A stretch of 64,000 nt of DNA, taken from the NCBI RefSeq assembly GCF_015234515.1, contig NZ_JADGMY010000033.1:1-64000 (forward strand), in the 5' to 3' direction. A program made the position numbers and the translations under genes. The DNA comes from Cellulomonas sp. GTDB taxonomy: Bacteria; Actinomycetota; Actinomycetes; Actinomycetales; Cellulomonadaceae. Every line of letters starts with the position of its first letter. Within the stretch, counting starts at the first letter, position 1. The notes under the pieces were generated by a model. It searched no databases. It was not told the DNA's origin and saw only the letters and a program-made list of their open reading frames with translations. Shown one piece after another: positions 23,201 through 31,508 of the stretch.

Positions 23201-25256
23201 CGTCGCCCGCGTCCGCGTCGCCCGGCCACGGGCCCGGCGAGCCCTTCGACTTGAAGTGGTTGACGACGACCAGGAACGGCTCCCCGCCGCCGACCGGCGC
23301 GAAGACCTGCCCGATCGGCTCGCGGGCGTTCCCGAAGGCCTGGTCGTCGCCGCTCTGGTCGCCCAGCGCGCGCGACGCCCCGACGCGGGTCACGGCGGCG
23401 GGCCGGTAGATCAGTGCGTTCGTGATGACGTCCTGCTCGGCCGCGGGCGGCAGCTCGCTCGACGAGGGCACGTAGGCCCACTGCTCGGACCCGGCGTGCG
23501 CGTTGAGCGCGTCGACCAGGGTGGCGACCGCCTCGTCCGCGACCCCGTCGACGCGGGCCGAGTTCTCGATCTCCATGAGGCCGACGACGTCGGCGTCGAG
23601 CGCGGCGATGGCCGCGACGATCTTGGTCTGCTGCCGCTCGAGGTCCTGCGCGTCCCACGCCCCGCGCTGGTCGCAGCCCTCGCGGACCGTCACGGGCTCG
23701 CCCGTGGGGTCCTGGTAAGCGACGCACGACGCGGTGGTGTCACCGAGCGTGGTGAAGTAGTTGAGGACGTTGAACGAGGCGACGGACAGGTCGCCACCGA
23801 CGGCGTCCGGTGCCGCGGGCCGGTCGTCCTCGAACGTGACCGGCGCGGGCCCGCCCGCGACGACGGGCGCCGTGGGGTTCAGCTTCCAGGTGCTGTTGCG
23901 GTAGTCGACGACCAGGGGGTCGGTGACCTGCACGGCGGCACCGACGCGCACCGGGTTCTGCAGGGAGACGTACGGCGGCGTCAGGCCGCCGTTGCCGCTC
24001 CCCAGGAAGTTGGTCGACGCGCCGTCGTCCAGGACGACGCCGCGGGCGGCGTTGTCGGCCGCGGCCGCGGCGGCCTCCGGCGAGCCCGGACGTCCGACCT
24101 CGGTCGGCTGCAGCAGCGGCGTCGTCCCCGTCGCCAGGCCCACCTCGCCGTACTGGTTCGTGCTGTAGGTGTTCGTGACCGTCAGGTCGCCGGTCGGCAG
24201 CAGGAGCATCGACTCGAGCGCCTCGCGGGCCGCCGCAGCGGCCGGCCACGCACCGGTGACGGGCGTCGGTGCGTCCGCGGCGGGCAGCACCTCGACGTGC
24301 TGGGCCGCAGCGACCGTGACCTGCGTCAGGCCGTTGAACTCCGCGACCTGCCCGGTGACGCGCAGGTGCTGACCCACCGCGACCTGCCCCACCGTCGCGG
24401 GCGAGTACACGAAGACGGCGTCCGACGCGATGCGCGACGCGGTGTCACCGCCTCCGGTGCCCGGGGTCTGCAGGACGTAGCCGTTCAGGCCGCCCGTCGG
24501 GTACGCCGCCGTGACGATCCCGGACGTGGTGACCGTGAGGCCGATCAGCGGCGACGCGTCACCCGCGCCCTGGACGTCGGCGATCGTCGCCGTCTGCGGG
24601 TCGCCGGGCTCCTGCGGGTCCGTCCCCGCGGGCGTCGGCGTGGGCACGCCGGCCGTGAAGTCGGCCGCGTTGTCGGCGGTGTGCGTGTGCGCGGCGTCGC
24701 GCGCGACGGACGTCGCGTTCGTCGTCGCGGGAGCCGGGCCCGTGCCCGCCCACGACGACGCGTTGGGCCCCCATCCCACGAGGTCGACGACGGCGTCGAC
24801 GTCCGCGCACCCGGTGCTGCAGGTGAGCGGCGTGACGCCCGCCACCAGCGCGACCTTCCCGTTCGTGCCGCTCATCGGCACGCCGGTGCCCTCGAGGTCG
24901 ACCGGGACGTCCGGCGCGGCCGTGTTGCTGCCGAACGCCTGCCCGACGACGAACGTCGACCCGGCCGGCACGCTGCCCGACAGCGGCGTCACCTGCCACG
25001 AGCCGCCCGCGACCGACGCGTACTGCAGCGAGTAGCCGGCGAGGTCGAGCGTCGCTTCACCCGGGTTGACCAGCTCGACGAAGTCGCGGTCGAACGGTGC
25101 GCCGGAGTTGCCTCCCCCGCCGTACACCTCGTCGAGGAGCAGCGGCGCGTCGACGGACACCACCCCGTGGGCCGCACCGGCGGTGGCGACACCGCCGGTC
25201 AGGAGCAGGGCGAGCGCCGTGAGCGCTCCGGTGGCCGTTCGTCGTCGTGCGTGCAC
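20277..25256 (-). CDS. Secreted ExeM-type nuclease fused to a 5'-nucleotidase, with Ig-like repeats
   Basis: A 1659-residue exported protein. Order: signal peptide (1-30, RRRTATGALTALALLLTGG); lamin-tail-like domain (about 38-165, LLDEVYGGGGNSG, FVELVNPG); OB-fold-type linker regions; endonuclease/exonuclease/phosphatase domain (about 490-835: SFNVLNYFTT, GLMEIEN, NHFKSKG, GDFNAYTRED, SSDHDPV); metallophosphatase and 5'-nucleotidase domains (about 845-1400: NINDFHGRID, SAGDNIGAS, GNHEFDTGYDDL, TGHTHKQYAW, LAQGGDNFRVF); then two or three Ig-like domains. It likely degrades extracellular DNA to nucleosides and phosphate. The GTG at 25256 has GGAGGGG upstream. No sortase or lipid anchor is seen. 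It is flanked by terminators, so it is a single-gene unit. Confidence 0.92.
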   Translation of the reverse strand: MHARRRTATGALTALALLLTGGVATAGAAHGVVSVDAPLLLDEVYGGGGNSGAPFDRDFVELVNPGEATLDLAGYSLQYASVAGGSWQVTPLSGSVPAGSTFVVGQAFGSNTAAPDVPVDLEGTGVPMSGTNGKVALVAGVTPLTCSTGCADVDAVVDLVGWGPNASSWAGTGPAPATTNATSVARDAAHTHTADNAADFTAGVPTPTPAGTDPQEPGDPQTATIADVQGAGDASPLIGLTVTTSGIVTAAYPTGGLNGYVLQTPGTGGGDTASRIASDAVFVYSPATVGQVAVGQHLRVTGQVAEFNGLTQVTVAAAQHVEVLPAADAPTPVTGAWPAAAAAREALESMLLLPTGDLTVTNTYSTNQYGEVGLATGTTPLLQPTEVGRPGSPEAAAAAADNAARGVVLDDGASTNFLGSGNGGLTPPYVSLQNPVRVGAAVQVTDPLVVDYRNSTWKLNPTAPVVAGGPAPVTFEDDRPAAPDAVGGDLSVASFNVLNYFTTLGDTTASCVAYQDPTGEPVTVREGCDQRGAWDAQDLERQQTKIVAAIAALDADVVGLMEIENSARVDGVADEAVATLVDALNAHAGSEQWAYVPSSSELPPAAEQDVITNALIYRPAAVTRVGASRALGDQSGDDQAFGNAREPIGQVFAPVGGGEPFLVVVNHFKSKGSPGPWPGDADAGDGQGASNESRVRQATALRDWVRDVQGDAEAVALVGDFNAYTREDPLQVLYDAGYVDAVAALAPGQYSYSFGGLSGSLDHVLLNEVAAARATGADVWEINAPESVALEYSRFGYHGTTFWAPDPYRSSDHDPVVVGLTAGDANDGPVDLTFLNINDFHGRIDANTVKLAGTVEQQRAAADGPVALLSAGDNIGASLFASAVQDDQPTIDVLNALGLAASAVGNHEFDTGYDDLVERVIADGRNATFPYLGANVYLDGTTTPALDEYALLEMGGVTVGVIGAVTQETPTLVRPDGIAALDFGDPVEAVNRVAAALTDGDEANGEADVIVAEYHDGAGAGTPDGATLEEELAAGGAFADIVTGTSAAVDVLFTGHTHKQYAWYGPVGDGGATRPVVQTGSYGEFLGKVVLTYDPATDAVTAALAENVPRTTTPDAELVAAYPRVAAVAAIVADALAFANEVGSQPVGSVTADVTTAFSGGSYVDGVYVGSAPGTTTGRDDRSRESTLGSLVADALLDSLSAPERGGAQIGVVNPGGMRAELLHAPDGTITYAEANAVLPFVNNLWTTTLTGAQVVTMLEQQWQTDEDGEVPSRPYLQLGLSDNVAYTYDASREMGDRITSVTIDGEPIDLDAPYRIGTFSFLAQGGDNFRVFTQGTQTADSGLVDRDAWIAYLHANPGIAPDFAERAVAVPALADAVAPGGQLTFTVGGINLTSLGAPQNTAVEVRLGDDVLGTFPLVQGDGPDAAAEVTVTVPAGLAPGAHALTVVAAPSGTIATVPFTVEEASTGSSTTLTASPTTQVFGTRGTRVRLSASVESEAPVTGSVQFVAGEEVLGTSTLRDGRAVLTLPGDTPVGSYEVVARYAGTDAVAGSQSAPVTVTVTRATSSTSLDVLQSPLPRLLPSVWVATVGLDTARLPQGRVELREGDRVVARADVVLGVAIGTVPRTIGSGTHRLTAVFVPDAPDEVAGSVSRTVSVRG

Positions 25257-25350
25257 GGGGGTCCCCTCCGTCAGGCGCGGCGGAGGGGTGCGGACGCCCC
25301 GGCGCGCGAGCAGTCGCCCGCCACCTGGACGGACGTCCTCACCATGCGTG

Positions 25351-25397
25351 GTTCACCCGATACGCCGCAACTACCCGACAGTAACTATCTGGTGAAC
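25351..25397. promoter_or_regulatory. Inverted GTTCACC boxes, candidate PhoP sites
   Basis: GTTCACC lies on the plus strand at 25351-25357 and on the minus strand at 25397-25391, within the AT-richest stretch of the 258-base gap upstream of the nuclease gene. GTTCACC is the core of the PHO box bound by PhoP in Streptomyces. Phosphate control of a secreted nuclease/nucleotidase would make sense. Here the cores are inverted and about 40 bases apart rather than in 11-base tandem repeats. Confidence 0.4.
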
Positions 25398-25468
25398 TCG
25401 TCCGACGACGTACCGGTTCGCCCGGTTTCGTCCGGATCGGCTCCGGCGCCCGGGCGCCCCGACAGCAC

Positions 25469-25503
25469 GACGCGGGCCGCGGGAGAGCTCCCGGGCCCGC
25501 GTC
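25469..25503 (-). terminator. pheT terminator
   Basis: Inverted repeat GACGCGGGCC (25469-25478) and GGCCCGCGTC (25494-25503), with further pairing inside the loop around GAGAGCTC, lies 12 bases after the pheT stop. Confidence 0.8.
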
Positions 25504-25514
25504 GACGGCGGTGG

Positions 25515-28094
25515 TCACGCGCGCAGCGTGGCACCCACCCGGGCGTGCGCCTCGGCGACGACCGCGTCGCGCACCGCTGCCGCGTCGGCGGCCGTCAGCG
25601 TCCGGTCGGCCGCGCGCAGCCGCAGCGCGAACGCGAGCGACTTGCGCCCCGGTCCGACCTGGTCGCCGGTGTACACGTCGAACAGGTGCACGTCCTCCAG
25701 CACGTCGCCCGCGGGGCTCCCCGCAGCGCCCGCGCGGACCGCCGCGAGGACGTCCGCGGCGGGCACGTCGGCGGCGACGACCAGGGCGACGTCCTCCTTG
25801 GCGACCGGGAACGTCGAGACCGGCACGGCCGTCACCGGCTCGTCACCGGCCGCCGCGAGCAGGGCCGTGAGGTCCAGCTCGAAGGCGACCGCGCGGGCCG
25901 GCAGGTCCAGGGCGGCGACGACCTTCGGGTGCAGCTCGCCCGCGTGGCCCACGACGACGCCCGAGGGCACCGTCAGGCGCGCGCACCGGCCGGGGTGGAA
26001 CGGTGCCCGCTCCGGGTCCGCCGTCGACGTCACGTCGACGCCGACCACCTGCGCGACACGACGCACGTGCGCCAGGACGTCCTCGACGTCCGCACGACGC
26101 CCCGCACGCCCCGGGCCGGCCGGCTCGGCGAGACCCGTCAGCACAGCCGCGACGTGCAACGGCTGCGCCGGGACGGCCGCGGCGAGCGCGGCGAGCTGGT
26201 CGTCGCTCGGGCGCACCCCCCCGGGCAGGCGCGGCGCGGGCGCCGCTCCCGCGTCCGGCCGCGTGACCAGGCCCATCTCGAACAGCCCGACGTCGGCGTT
26301 CCCGCGTGCGACGTTGCGCCGTGCGGTGTCGAGCAGCGTGACGAGCAGGTCCGTCCGCATCAGCGGCTGCCCGTCGGTCAGGGGGTTGACCAGACGGACG
26401 GCGCGGCGACGCTCGTCGTCCGCCGGCAGGCCGAGCGCGTCGAGCTGGTCGGTGCCGACGAACGGGTAGCTCAGCACCTCGACGAGGCCGCCGCCGGCCA
26501 GCGTGTCCGCGACCGCCCGTCGGACCCGCTGCCCGCGCGTCAGGCCGCGGCCCGACGGTGCGGGCGGCACGATCGAGGGGATCGCGTCGTAGCCCCGCAG
26601 CCGCGCGACCTCCTCCACGAGGTCGACGCCCGCCGTGAGGTCCGGGCGCCACGTCGGCACGCGCACCTGCCACGTGGCGTCCGCGTCGTCGACCTCGCAG
26701 CCGATCTCGGTGAGAGTCGCGCGCACCTCGTCGTCCGTGTACGGCACACCCACGAGACGGGCCGCCTGCGCGGGGTCGAACGCCACCGGAGGCGGCGCCA
26801 CCGTGGTGTCGACGTCCGTGAGCGCGTCGTCGACCGTCCCGCCGCCGTGCTCGACGAGCAGCGCTGCCGCCCGCGCGACGGCGACCCGCGGCAGCCGGGG
26901 GTCCACTCCCCGCTCGAACCGCTTGGACGCCTCGGACGTCAGCCGGTGGCGCCGCGACGAGCGCGCGACCGTCACCGGGTCGAAGTGCGCAGCCTCGAGC
27001 AGCAGGTCCGTGGTCGCGGCACCGACCTCGGAGTCGGCCCCGCCCATGACGCCCGCGATCCCCAGCACGCGGGCTCCGCGCCCGCCGGTGGAGTCCGTGA
27101 TCAGCAGGTCCTGCGGGTCCAGCGTGCGCTCGACGTCGTCGAGCGTCGTGACGCGCTCCCCCGCTCGTGCCCGCCGCACGACGACGGGCGCGGTCAGCGT
27201 GCCCAGGTCGTAGGCGTGCATCGGCTGCCCGAGGTCGAGCATGACGTAGTTCGTCACGTCCACCGCGAGGCTGATCGGACGCATCCCCGCCTGCGTGAGC
27301 CGCCGCTGCATCCACGCCGGCGACGGCCCGGACGCCCGCACGCCACGCACGACCTGCGCGACGAACCTGTCGCAGCCGGGCACCCCGTGGATGCCCTCGT
27401 CGTCGTCGACCTCGACGCCGAACCCGGCGGGCCGCTCACGCAGCACGTCGTCCGTCGCGAGACCCGCGTCCGTGAAGCGCGCCCCGGTCGAGTGCGCGTA
27501 CTCCCGGGCGACGCCGCGCATGGAGAAGCAGTACCCGCGGTCCGGGGTGACGTTGATCTCGAGGACCTCGTCGGCCAGCCCCAGCAGCCGCAGCGCGTCC
27601 GTCCCCGGTTCCGTGACGTCCTCGCCGTACCCGAGCCGCGACAGCACGATGATGCCCGCGTGGTCCTCGCCCAGGCCCAGCTCGCGGGCCGAGCAGATCA
27701 TGCCGTCCGACACGTGGCCGTAGGTCTTGCGCGCCGCGATCGGGAACGGCCCGGGCAGGACCGCGCCGGGCAGCGCGACGACGACCCGGTCGCCGACCCC
27801 GAAGTTGTGCGCGCCGCACACGATGCCGCGCGGGACCGTCGGGTCCCCCGCGTCGTCGAGGTCGTTGTGCCCGCCGACGTCGACGCGGCACCAGTTGATG
27901 GTCTTGCCGTTCTTCTGCGGCTCGGGCGTCAGCTCGACGACCTGCCCCACGACGAGCGGGCCGGTGACTCCGGAGGTGTGGATCGCCTCCTCCTCGAGCC
28001 CGACGCGCACGAGGTCGGCGGCCAGCTGCTCCGCCGTGAGGTCGGTGGGGACGTCGACGTGCTCGGCGAGCCACGTCAGCGGGACACGAGGCAT
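25515..28094 (-). CDS. pheT: Phenylalanyl-tRNA synthetase beta chain
   Basis: Large chain of the alpha2-beta2 synthetase that charges tRNA-Phe. The 859-residue product starts MPRVPLTWLAEHVDV and has an N-terminal tRNA-binding OB domain (about 40-155, CGAHNFGVGDRVVVALPGAVLPG), then the B3/B4 editing and B5 domains and a C-terminal ferredoxin-fold anticodon-binding domain (from about 765, STFPVAKEDVALVV). Length is normal. The ATG at 28094 starts one base after the pheS stop, so the two are cotranslated. Confidence 0.96.
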   Translation of the reverse strand: MPRVPLTWLAEHVDVPTDLTAEQLAADLVRVGLEEEAIHTSGVTGPLVVGQVVELTPEPQKNGKTINWCRVDVGGHNDLDDAGDPTVPRGIVCGAHNFGVGDRVVVALPGAVLPGPFPIAARKTYGHVSDGMICSARELGLGEDHAGIIVLSRLGYGEDVTEPGTDALRLLGLADEVLEINVTPDRGYCFSMRGVAREYAHSTGARFTDAGLATDDVLRERPAGFGVEVDDDEGIHGVPGCDRFVAQVVRGVRASGPSPAWMQRRLTQAGMRPISLAVDVTNYVMLDLGQPMHAYDLGTLTAPVVVRRARAGERVTTLDDVERTLDPQDLLITDSTGGRGARVLGIAGVMGGADSEVGAATTDLLLEAAHFDPVTVARSSRRHRLTSEASKRFERGVDPRLPRVAVARAAALLVEHGGGTVDDALTDVDTTVAPPPVAFDPAQAARLVGVPYTDDEVRATLTEIGCEVDDADATWQVRVPTWRPDLTAGVDLVEEVARLRGYDAIPSIVPPAPSGRGLTRGQRVRRAVADTLAGGGLVEVLSYPFVGTDQLDALGLPADDERRRAVRLVNPLTDGQPLMRTDLLVTLLDTARRNVARGNADVGLFEMGLVTRPDAGAAPAPRLPGGVRPSDDQLAALAAAVPAQPLHVAAVLTGLAEPAGPGRAGRRADVEDVLAHVRRVAQVVGVDVTSTADPERAPFHPGRCARLTVPSGVVVGHAGELHPKVVAALDLPARAVAFELDLTALLAAAGDEPVTAVPVSTFPVAKEDVALVVAADVPAADVLAAVRAGAAGSPAGDVLEDVHLFDVYTGDQVGPGRKSLAFALRLRAADRTLTAADAAAVRDAVVAEAHARVGATLRA

Positions 28095-28095
28095 G

Positions 28096-29166
28096 TCAGA
28101 TCACCGTCCGGAACTGCTCGGAGAAGCGCACGTCGCCCTCGACCATGTCACGCATGTCGGCGATGCCGTGCCGGAGCATGAGCGTGCGCTCGAGGCCCAT
28201 GCCGAACGCGTACCCGGAGTACACGTCGGGGTCCACGCCGCAGGCGCGCAGGACGTTGGGGTTGACCATGCCGCACCCTCCCCACTCGATCCAGCCGGGC
28301 CCGCCCTTCTTCTGCGGGAACCACAGGTCCATCTCCGCCGACGGCTCGGTGAAGGGGAAGAACGACGGCCGCAGGCGCGTGCGGGCCTCGGGACCGAACA
28401 TCGACCGCGCGAAGTGGTCCAGCGTGCCCTTGAGGTGCGCCATCGTCAGGCCCTTGTCGATCGCGAGCCCCTCGACCTGGTGGAACACCGGTGTGTGGGT
28501 CGCGTCCAGCGCGTCGGTGCGGAACACCTTGCCCGGGCACGCGATGTACACCGGCACGCCGCGCTCGAGCAGCGTGCGCGCCTGCACCGGCGACGTGTGC
28601 GTGCGCAGCACGAGCCCCGACGCGTCGTCCGGCACCTGCGGGTCCTGCGGGGCGACGAAGAACGTGTCCTGCATCTGCCGCGCCGGGTGGTCGACGCCGA
28701 AGTTCAGCGCGTCGAAGTTGAACCACTCGGCCTCGAGCTCGGGCCCCTCGGCGATCTCCCAACCCATCGCGACGAACACGTCGGCGATGCGCTCCGAGAG
28801 CGTGGACAGCGGGTGCCGTGCCCCGAGCGGGAGCCGCTCGGCGGGCACCGTCACGTCGACGGACTCCTCGACGAGCACCCGCGCGTCGCGCTCGGCCTCC
28901 AGCTGCGTCGTGCGGGCCGCGACGGCCGCGTTGACGCGACCGCGCGCCTGGCCGACGAGCTTGCCGGCCACGGCCTTGTCGGGGCCGGGCAGGCCGCCGA
29001 TCGCGCGGTTGGCCAGCGCGAGCGGGCTGGCGTCACCGGTGTGCGCGAGCCGTGCGGACTTCAGGGCGTCGAGGTCGCCGGCGGCGGCGACCGCCGCGAG
29101 CGCGGCGTCGACGGCCGCGGCGACGCCGTCGGCGTCGAGCGGGGACAGCGGTGTGTCGCTGGTCAT
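28096..29166 (-). CDS. pheS: Phenylalanyl-tRNA synthetase alpha chain
   Basis: Catalytic chain of PheRS, 356 residues. Class II motifs are visible: GPELEAEWFNFDALNFGVDHPARQ and DTFF (motif 1/2 region) and GMGLERTLMLRHGI (motif 3). The N-terminal coiled coil is present (about 20-100). I chose the ATG at 29166, which has GGAAGG five to ten bases upstream. An in-frame ATG 15 codons earlier is preceded by nothing suitable. Confidence 0.96.
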   Translation of the reverse strand: MTSDTPLSPLDADGVAAAVDAALAAVAAAGDLDALKSARLAHTGDASPLALANRAIGGLPGPDKAVAGKLVGQARGRVNAAVAARTTQLEAERDARVLVEESVDVTVPAERLPLGARHPLSTLSERIADVFVAMGWEIAEGPELEAEWFNFDALNFGVDHPARQMQDTFFVAPQDPQVPDDASGLVLRTHTSPVQARTLLERGVPVYIACPGKVFRTDALDATHTPVFHQVEGLAIDKGLTMAHLKGTLDHFARSMFGPEARTRLRPSFFPFTEPSAEMDLWFPQKKGGPGWIEWGGCGMVNPNVLRACGVDPDVYSGYAFGMGLERTLMLRHGIADMRDMVEGDVRFSEQFRTVI

Positions 29167-29245
29167 CAGGACCTTCCAGGGCGGTTCGGCGACGGCCGGG
29201 TCGTACCCCACGAACAGCGCGGGGGCGCACGTCGGCCGACTGGCG

Positions 29246-29251
29246 AGTCTA
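29246..29251 (-). promoter_or_regulatory. pheST promoter -10 (TAGACT)
   Basis: TAGACT on the minus strand, about 80 bases before the pheS start, is identical to the -10 hexamers proposed for hisC and hisD. A CCGACA sits 19 bases upstream as a weak -35. The rest of the 29167-29425 gap shows no T-box or convincing leader peptide. Confidence 0.45.
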
Positions 29252-29425
29252 GTGGCGCCCGTCCGGGGGCTGTCGGACCGTCCCGCAGTGCGGTGACGTG
29301 TCAGGCACGCCGGTCAGCGTGCGCGTGCGCGGTCCGCGCGGCCCGGGACGGGCCGGCGAAATCGGTGACCACCGCCGGTGACGGCGAGCAGGGCGCGCAT
29401 GCGTCCATGCTGCCACAGCACCGCC

Positions 29426-30088
29426 TCAGCGCCCGAGCGGATACGTCGCGACGGTCGAGTACAGCGGCCCGCCGCCGCGGCCCTCGCCAGGCCGCGAGTC
29501 GACGAGCGTGAGCGCGTCCACGCGCCACGTCGGCCCCTCGTACACGGCGAGCGCCTGCTCGAACACCTCGGGGGGCAGCAGGTCCGCCCTGTCCGTGCCG
29601 GGCGGGCGGCCCGGTCCGTGCCCTCCGGCGCGCCCGCCGGAGCCGGTCGCGCGGGAGCCCCGGCGTGGTGGCCGCGCAGCAGGTCGCGCGCGGCCCACCG
29701 TCAGGTGCGGCCGGTGCCGCACGCGCGCGTCCGGCCGCACGTCGTGCTCCTGGCCGACCTCGCGCGCCGCGTCCGCGAGGGCGACCATCGCGGCGACGTC
29801 GCCCCCGGTCCCGACCCACAGGGTGCGGTGGGCGAACACCCCGGCGCCCCGCAGCTGCAGGTCGAACGGCTCGACCTCCGCCGCGGCGCGTGCCAGACCC
29901 GCGCCGATCGCCTCGGTCACGCCGTCGGGCACCGCGCCGTAGAACGCGGCCGTCAGGTGCCAGGTCTCACGCGCGGACCAGCGCACGCCGTCGTCCTGGG
30001 ACGGGGAGCCGCGCCGCACGACGGCCAGCGCGAGGTCGAGGTGGTCGAGGACGTCGTCGGGGGGCCAGACGGCGGCGAACAGTCGCAT
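29426..30088 (-). CDS. thpR: RNA 2',3'-cyclic phosphodiesterase (2H family)
   Basis: ThpR-like 2H phosphoesterase that opens 2',3'-cyclic phosphates at RNA ends. The 220-residue product begins MRLFAAVWPP, the usual ThpR N-terminus, and has both HxTx motifs: HLTA (residues about 43-46, WHLTAAFYG) and HLTV (about 127-130, RPHLTVGRARP). An Arg/Gly/Pro-rich insert of about 25 residues follows the second motif and looks disordered; without it the length is normal. The ATG at 30088 fits the family start. It lies 27 bases after the SpoU gene. Confidence 0.88.
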   Translation of the reverse strand: MRLFAAVWPPDDVLDHLDLALAVVRRGSPSQDDGVRWSARETWHLTAAFYGAVPDGVTEAIGAGLARAAAEVEPFDLQLRGAGVFAHRTLWVGTGGDVAAMVALADAAREVGQEHDVRPDARVRHRPHLTVGRARPAARPPRRGSRATGSGGRAGGHGPGRPPGTDRADLLPPEVFEQALAVYEGPTWRVDALTLVDSRPGEGRGGGPLYSTVATYPLGR

Positions 30089-30115
30089 CGGACCAGCGTG
30101 CCAGGTGCCGGCACC

Positions 30116-30946
30116 TCAGCGCTGGGCGCGCCCCGACGCGTACAGGCAGACGGCCGCCGCAGTGGCCAGGTTCAGCGACTCGGCCCGGCCCCGTAGCGGC
30201 ACCCGGACCGCGGCGTCGGCCAGCGCCAGGTCCTCGTCCCGCAGACCCCACGCCTCGTTGCCGAACACCCAGGCGGTCGGGGCGGCCAGGTCCGGCACCC
30301 CCGCCGGTGGCGCGCCCGCGACGTCGAGCAGGTCGTCGAGGTCGTGCGTCCCGGTGCCGGCGGCGGCGAGCACCTGCAGACCCGCCGCCCGCAGCGCGGC
30401 GACCGCCTCGGCGAGCTCGGGCCCGGTCACCACCGGCAGGTGGAAGAGCGACCCTGCGGTCGCCCGGACGCACTTGGGGTTGTGCACGTCGACGCTGCTC
30501 GCGGTGAGGACCACCGCGTCGGCGCCCGCCGCGTCCGCCGCGCGCAGCACGGTGCCCGCGTTGCCCGGGTCCCGCACGTGCGCCAGCACGGCGACGAGCC
30601 GGGGACGCTCCGCCAGGACGGGCGCCAGCTGCGCGCGGACCACGTCCACGACGGCGACGACGCCCTGCGCGTCCGGGCTCATCGCGTCGAGCACCTCGGG
30701 CGTGCCGGTGCGCACGCGCGCGCCCGCGGCCAGCGCGGCATCGACGATCTCGGGGTACCGGGCCTCCGCGTCGGGCGTCACGAACACGTCGTGCACGCGT
30801 GGACCGCCGGGGGCCACGGCCTCGCGCACGGCCTGCGGCCCCTCGACGAGGAACGTGCCGGACCGCCGCCGGACGCTGCGGCCCGCGAGGGCGCGCACCG
30901 CCTTGACGCGGTCGGCGCGAGGGTTCGTCAGCAGGTCGTCGGGCAC
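30116..30946 (-). CDS. TrmH/SpoU-family RNA 2'-O-methyltransferase
   Basis: SPOUT methyltransferase of 276 residues acting on rRNA or tRNA riboses. It has an N-terminal L30e-like substrate-binding domain (about 10-95, GTFLVEGPQAVREA) and the knotted catalytic domain with motif 1 HVRDPGNAGTVLRAADAAG, motif 2 VFGNEAWGL and motif 3 VPLRGRAESLNLATAAAV. The target nucleotide is not predictable. The GTG at 30946 is preceded immediately by GGGGGA, which is closer than ideal. It lies just after the rplT terminator, a common neighbourhood near the infC-rplT-pheST region in Gram-positives. Confidence 0.92.
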   Translation of the reverse strand: MPDDLLTNPRADRVKAVRALAGRSVRRRSGTFLVEGPQAVREAVAPGGPRVHDVFVTPDAEARYPEIVDAALAAGARVRTGTPEVLDAMSPDAQGVVAVVDVVRAQLAPVLAERPRLVAVLAHVRDPGNAGTVLRAADAAGADAVVLTASSVDVHNPKCVRATAGSLFHLPVVTGPELAEAVAALRAAGLQVLAAAGTGTHDLDDLLDVAGAPPAGVPDLAAPTAWVFGNEAWGLRDEDLALADAAVRVPLRGRAESLNLATAAAVCLYASGRAQR

Positions 30947-30977
30947 TCCCCCATCATCCCCGGTCCTGCGGGGACGA

Positions 30978-31014
30978 CGACGCCCCCGCCGTCACGTGGA
31001 CGACGGGGGCGTCG
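30978..31014 (-). terminator. rplT operon terminator
   Basis: An 11-base stem CGACGCCCCCG (30978-30988) pairs with CGGGGGCGTCG (31004-31014), loop 15 bases, 46 bases after the rplT stop. Confidence 0.82.
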
Positions 31015-31059
31015 ACAGCGCCTGCCGGGCCGCGAACGGCTCGGAGGTGACGCGTCAGG

Positions 31060-31446
31060 TCAGGCTGCTGCGCGGGGCGCGTTGACGTCCTCGGGCAGGG
31101 CCGCCTTGGCGACCTGCACGAGCGCGGCGAACGCCGCGGCGTCGTTGACGGCCATGTCGGCCAGGACGCGACGGTCCACCTCGACACCCGCGGCCTTGAG
31201 GCCCTGGATGAGGCGGTTGTACGTCATGCCGTTCTCGCGCGCCGCCGCGTTGATCCGCTGGATCCACAGCTTGCGGAAGTCGCCCTTGCGCGCCTTGCGG
31301 TCGCGGTAGGCGTAGACCAGGGAGTGGGTGACCTGCTCCTTGGCCTTGCGGTACAGGCGCGAGCGCTGCCCGCGGTAGCCGCTCGCCCGCTCGAGGGTCG
31401 TCCGGCGCTTCTTCTGGGCGTTGACCGCCCGCTTCACGCGTGCCAC
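31060..31446 (-). CDS. rplT: 50S ribosomal protein L20
   Basis: Large-subunit assembly protein that binds 23S rRNA. The 128-residue product starts ARVKRAVNAQKKRR, has the signature around KLWIQRINAAARENGMTYNRLI (residues about 59-80) and the normal C-terminal fold, plus a short Ala/Pro tail (about 8-10 extra residues). The GTG start at 31446 has AAGGAG six bases upstream. Third gene of the infC-rpmI-rplT operon. Confidence 0.98.
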   Translation of the reverse strand: MARVKRAVNAQKKRRTTLERASGYRGQRSRLYRKAKEQVTHSLVYAYRDRKARKGDFRKLWIQRINAAARENGMTYNRLIQGLKAAGVEVDRRVLADMAVNDAAAFAALVQVAKAALPEDVNAPRAAA

Positions 31447-31508
31447 GTGATGCTCCTTGCGTAGTCCGGGGCTCGTCGCTCCGTCGGCGCCGTGCGGCGC
31501 CGATCAGG

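Noticed and set aside
20358..28181. A 2607-codon open frame on the plus strand opposite the nuclease and pheT genes
   Set aside because: It is a by-product of GC-rich codons on the other strand; composition is Arg/Val/Asp-heavy without domains, and the minus-strand genes are certain. The same applies to the long plus-strand frames opposite dnaE, murG-murC, tyrS and the arginine genes.
29301..29408. Short minus-strand ORFs upstream of pheS, possible Phe leader peptide
   Set aside because: They contain only one or two Phe codons, third positions are not consistently G/C, and the likely pheS promoter (29246-29251) lies downstream of them.
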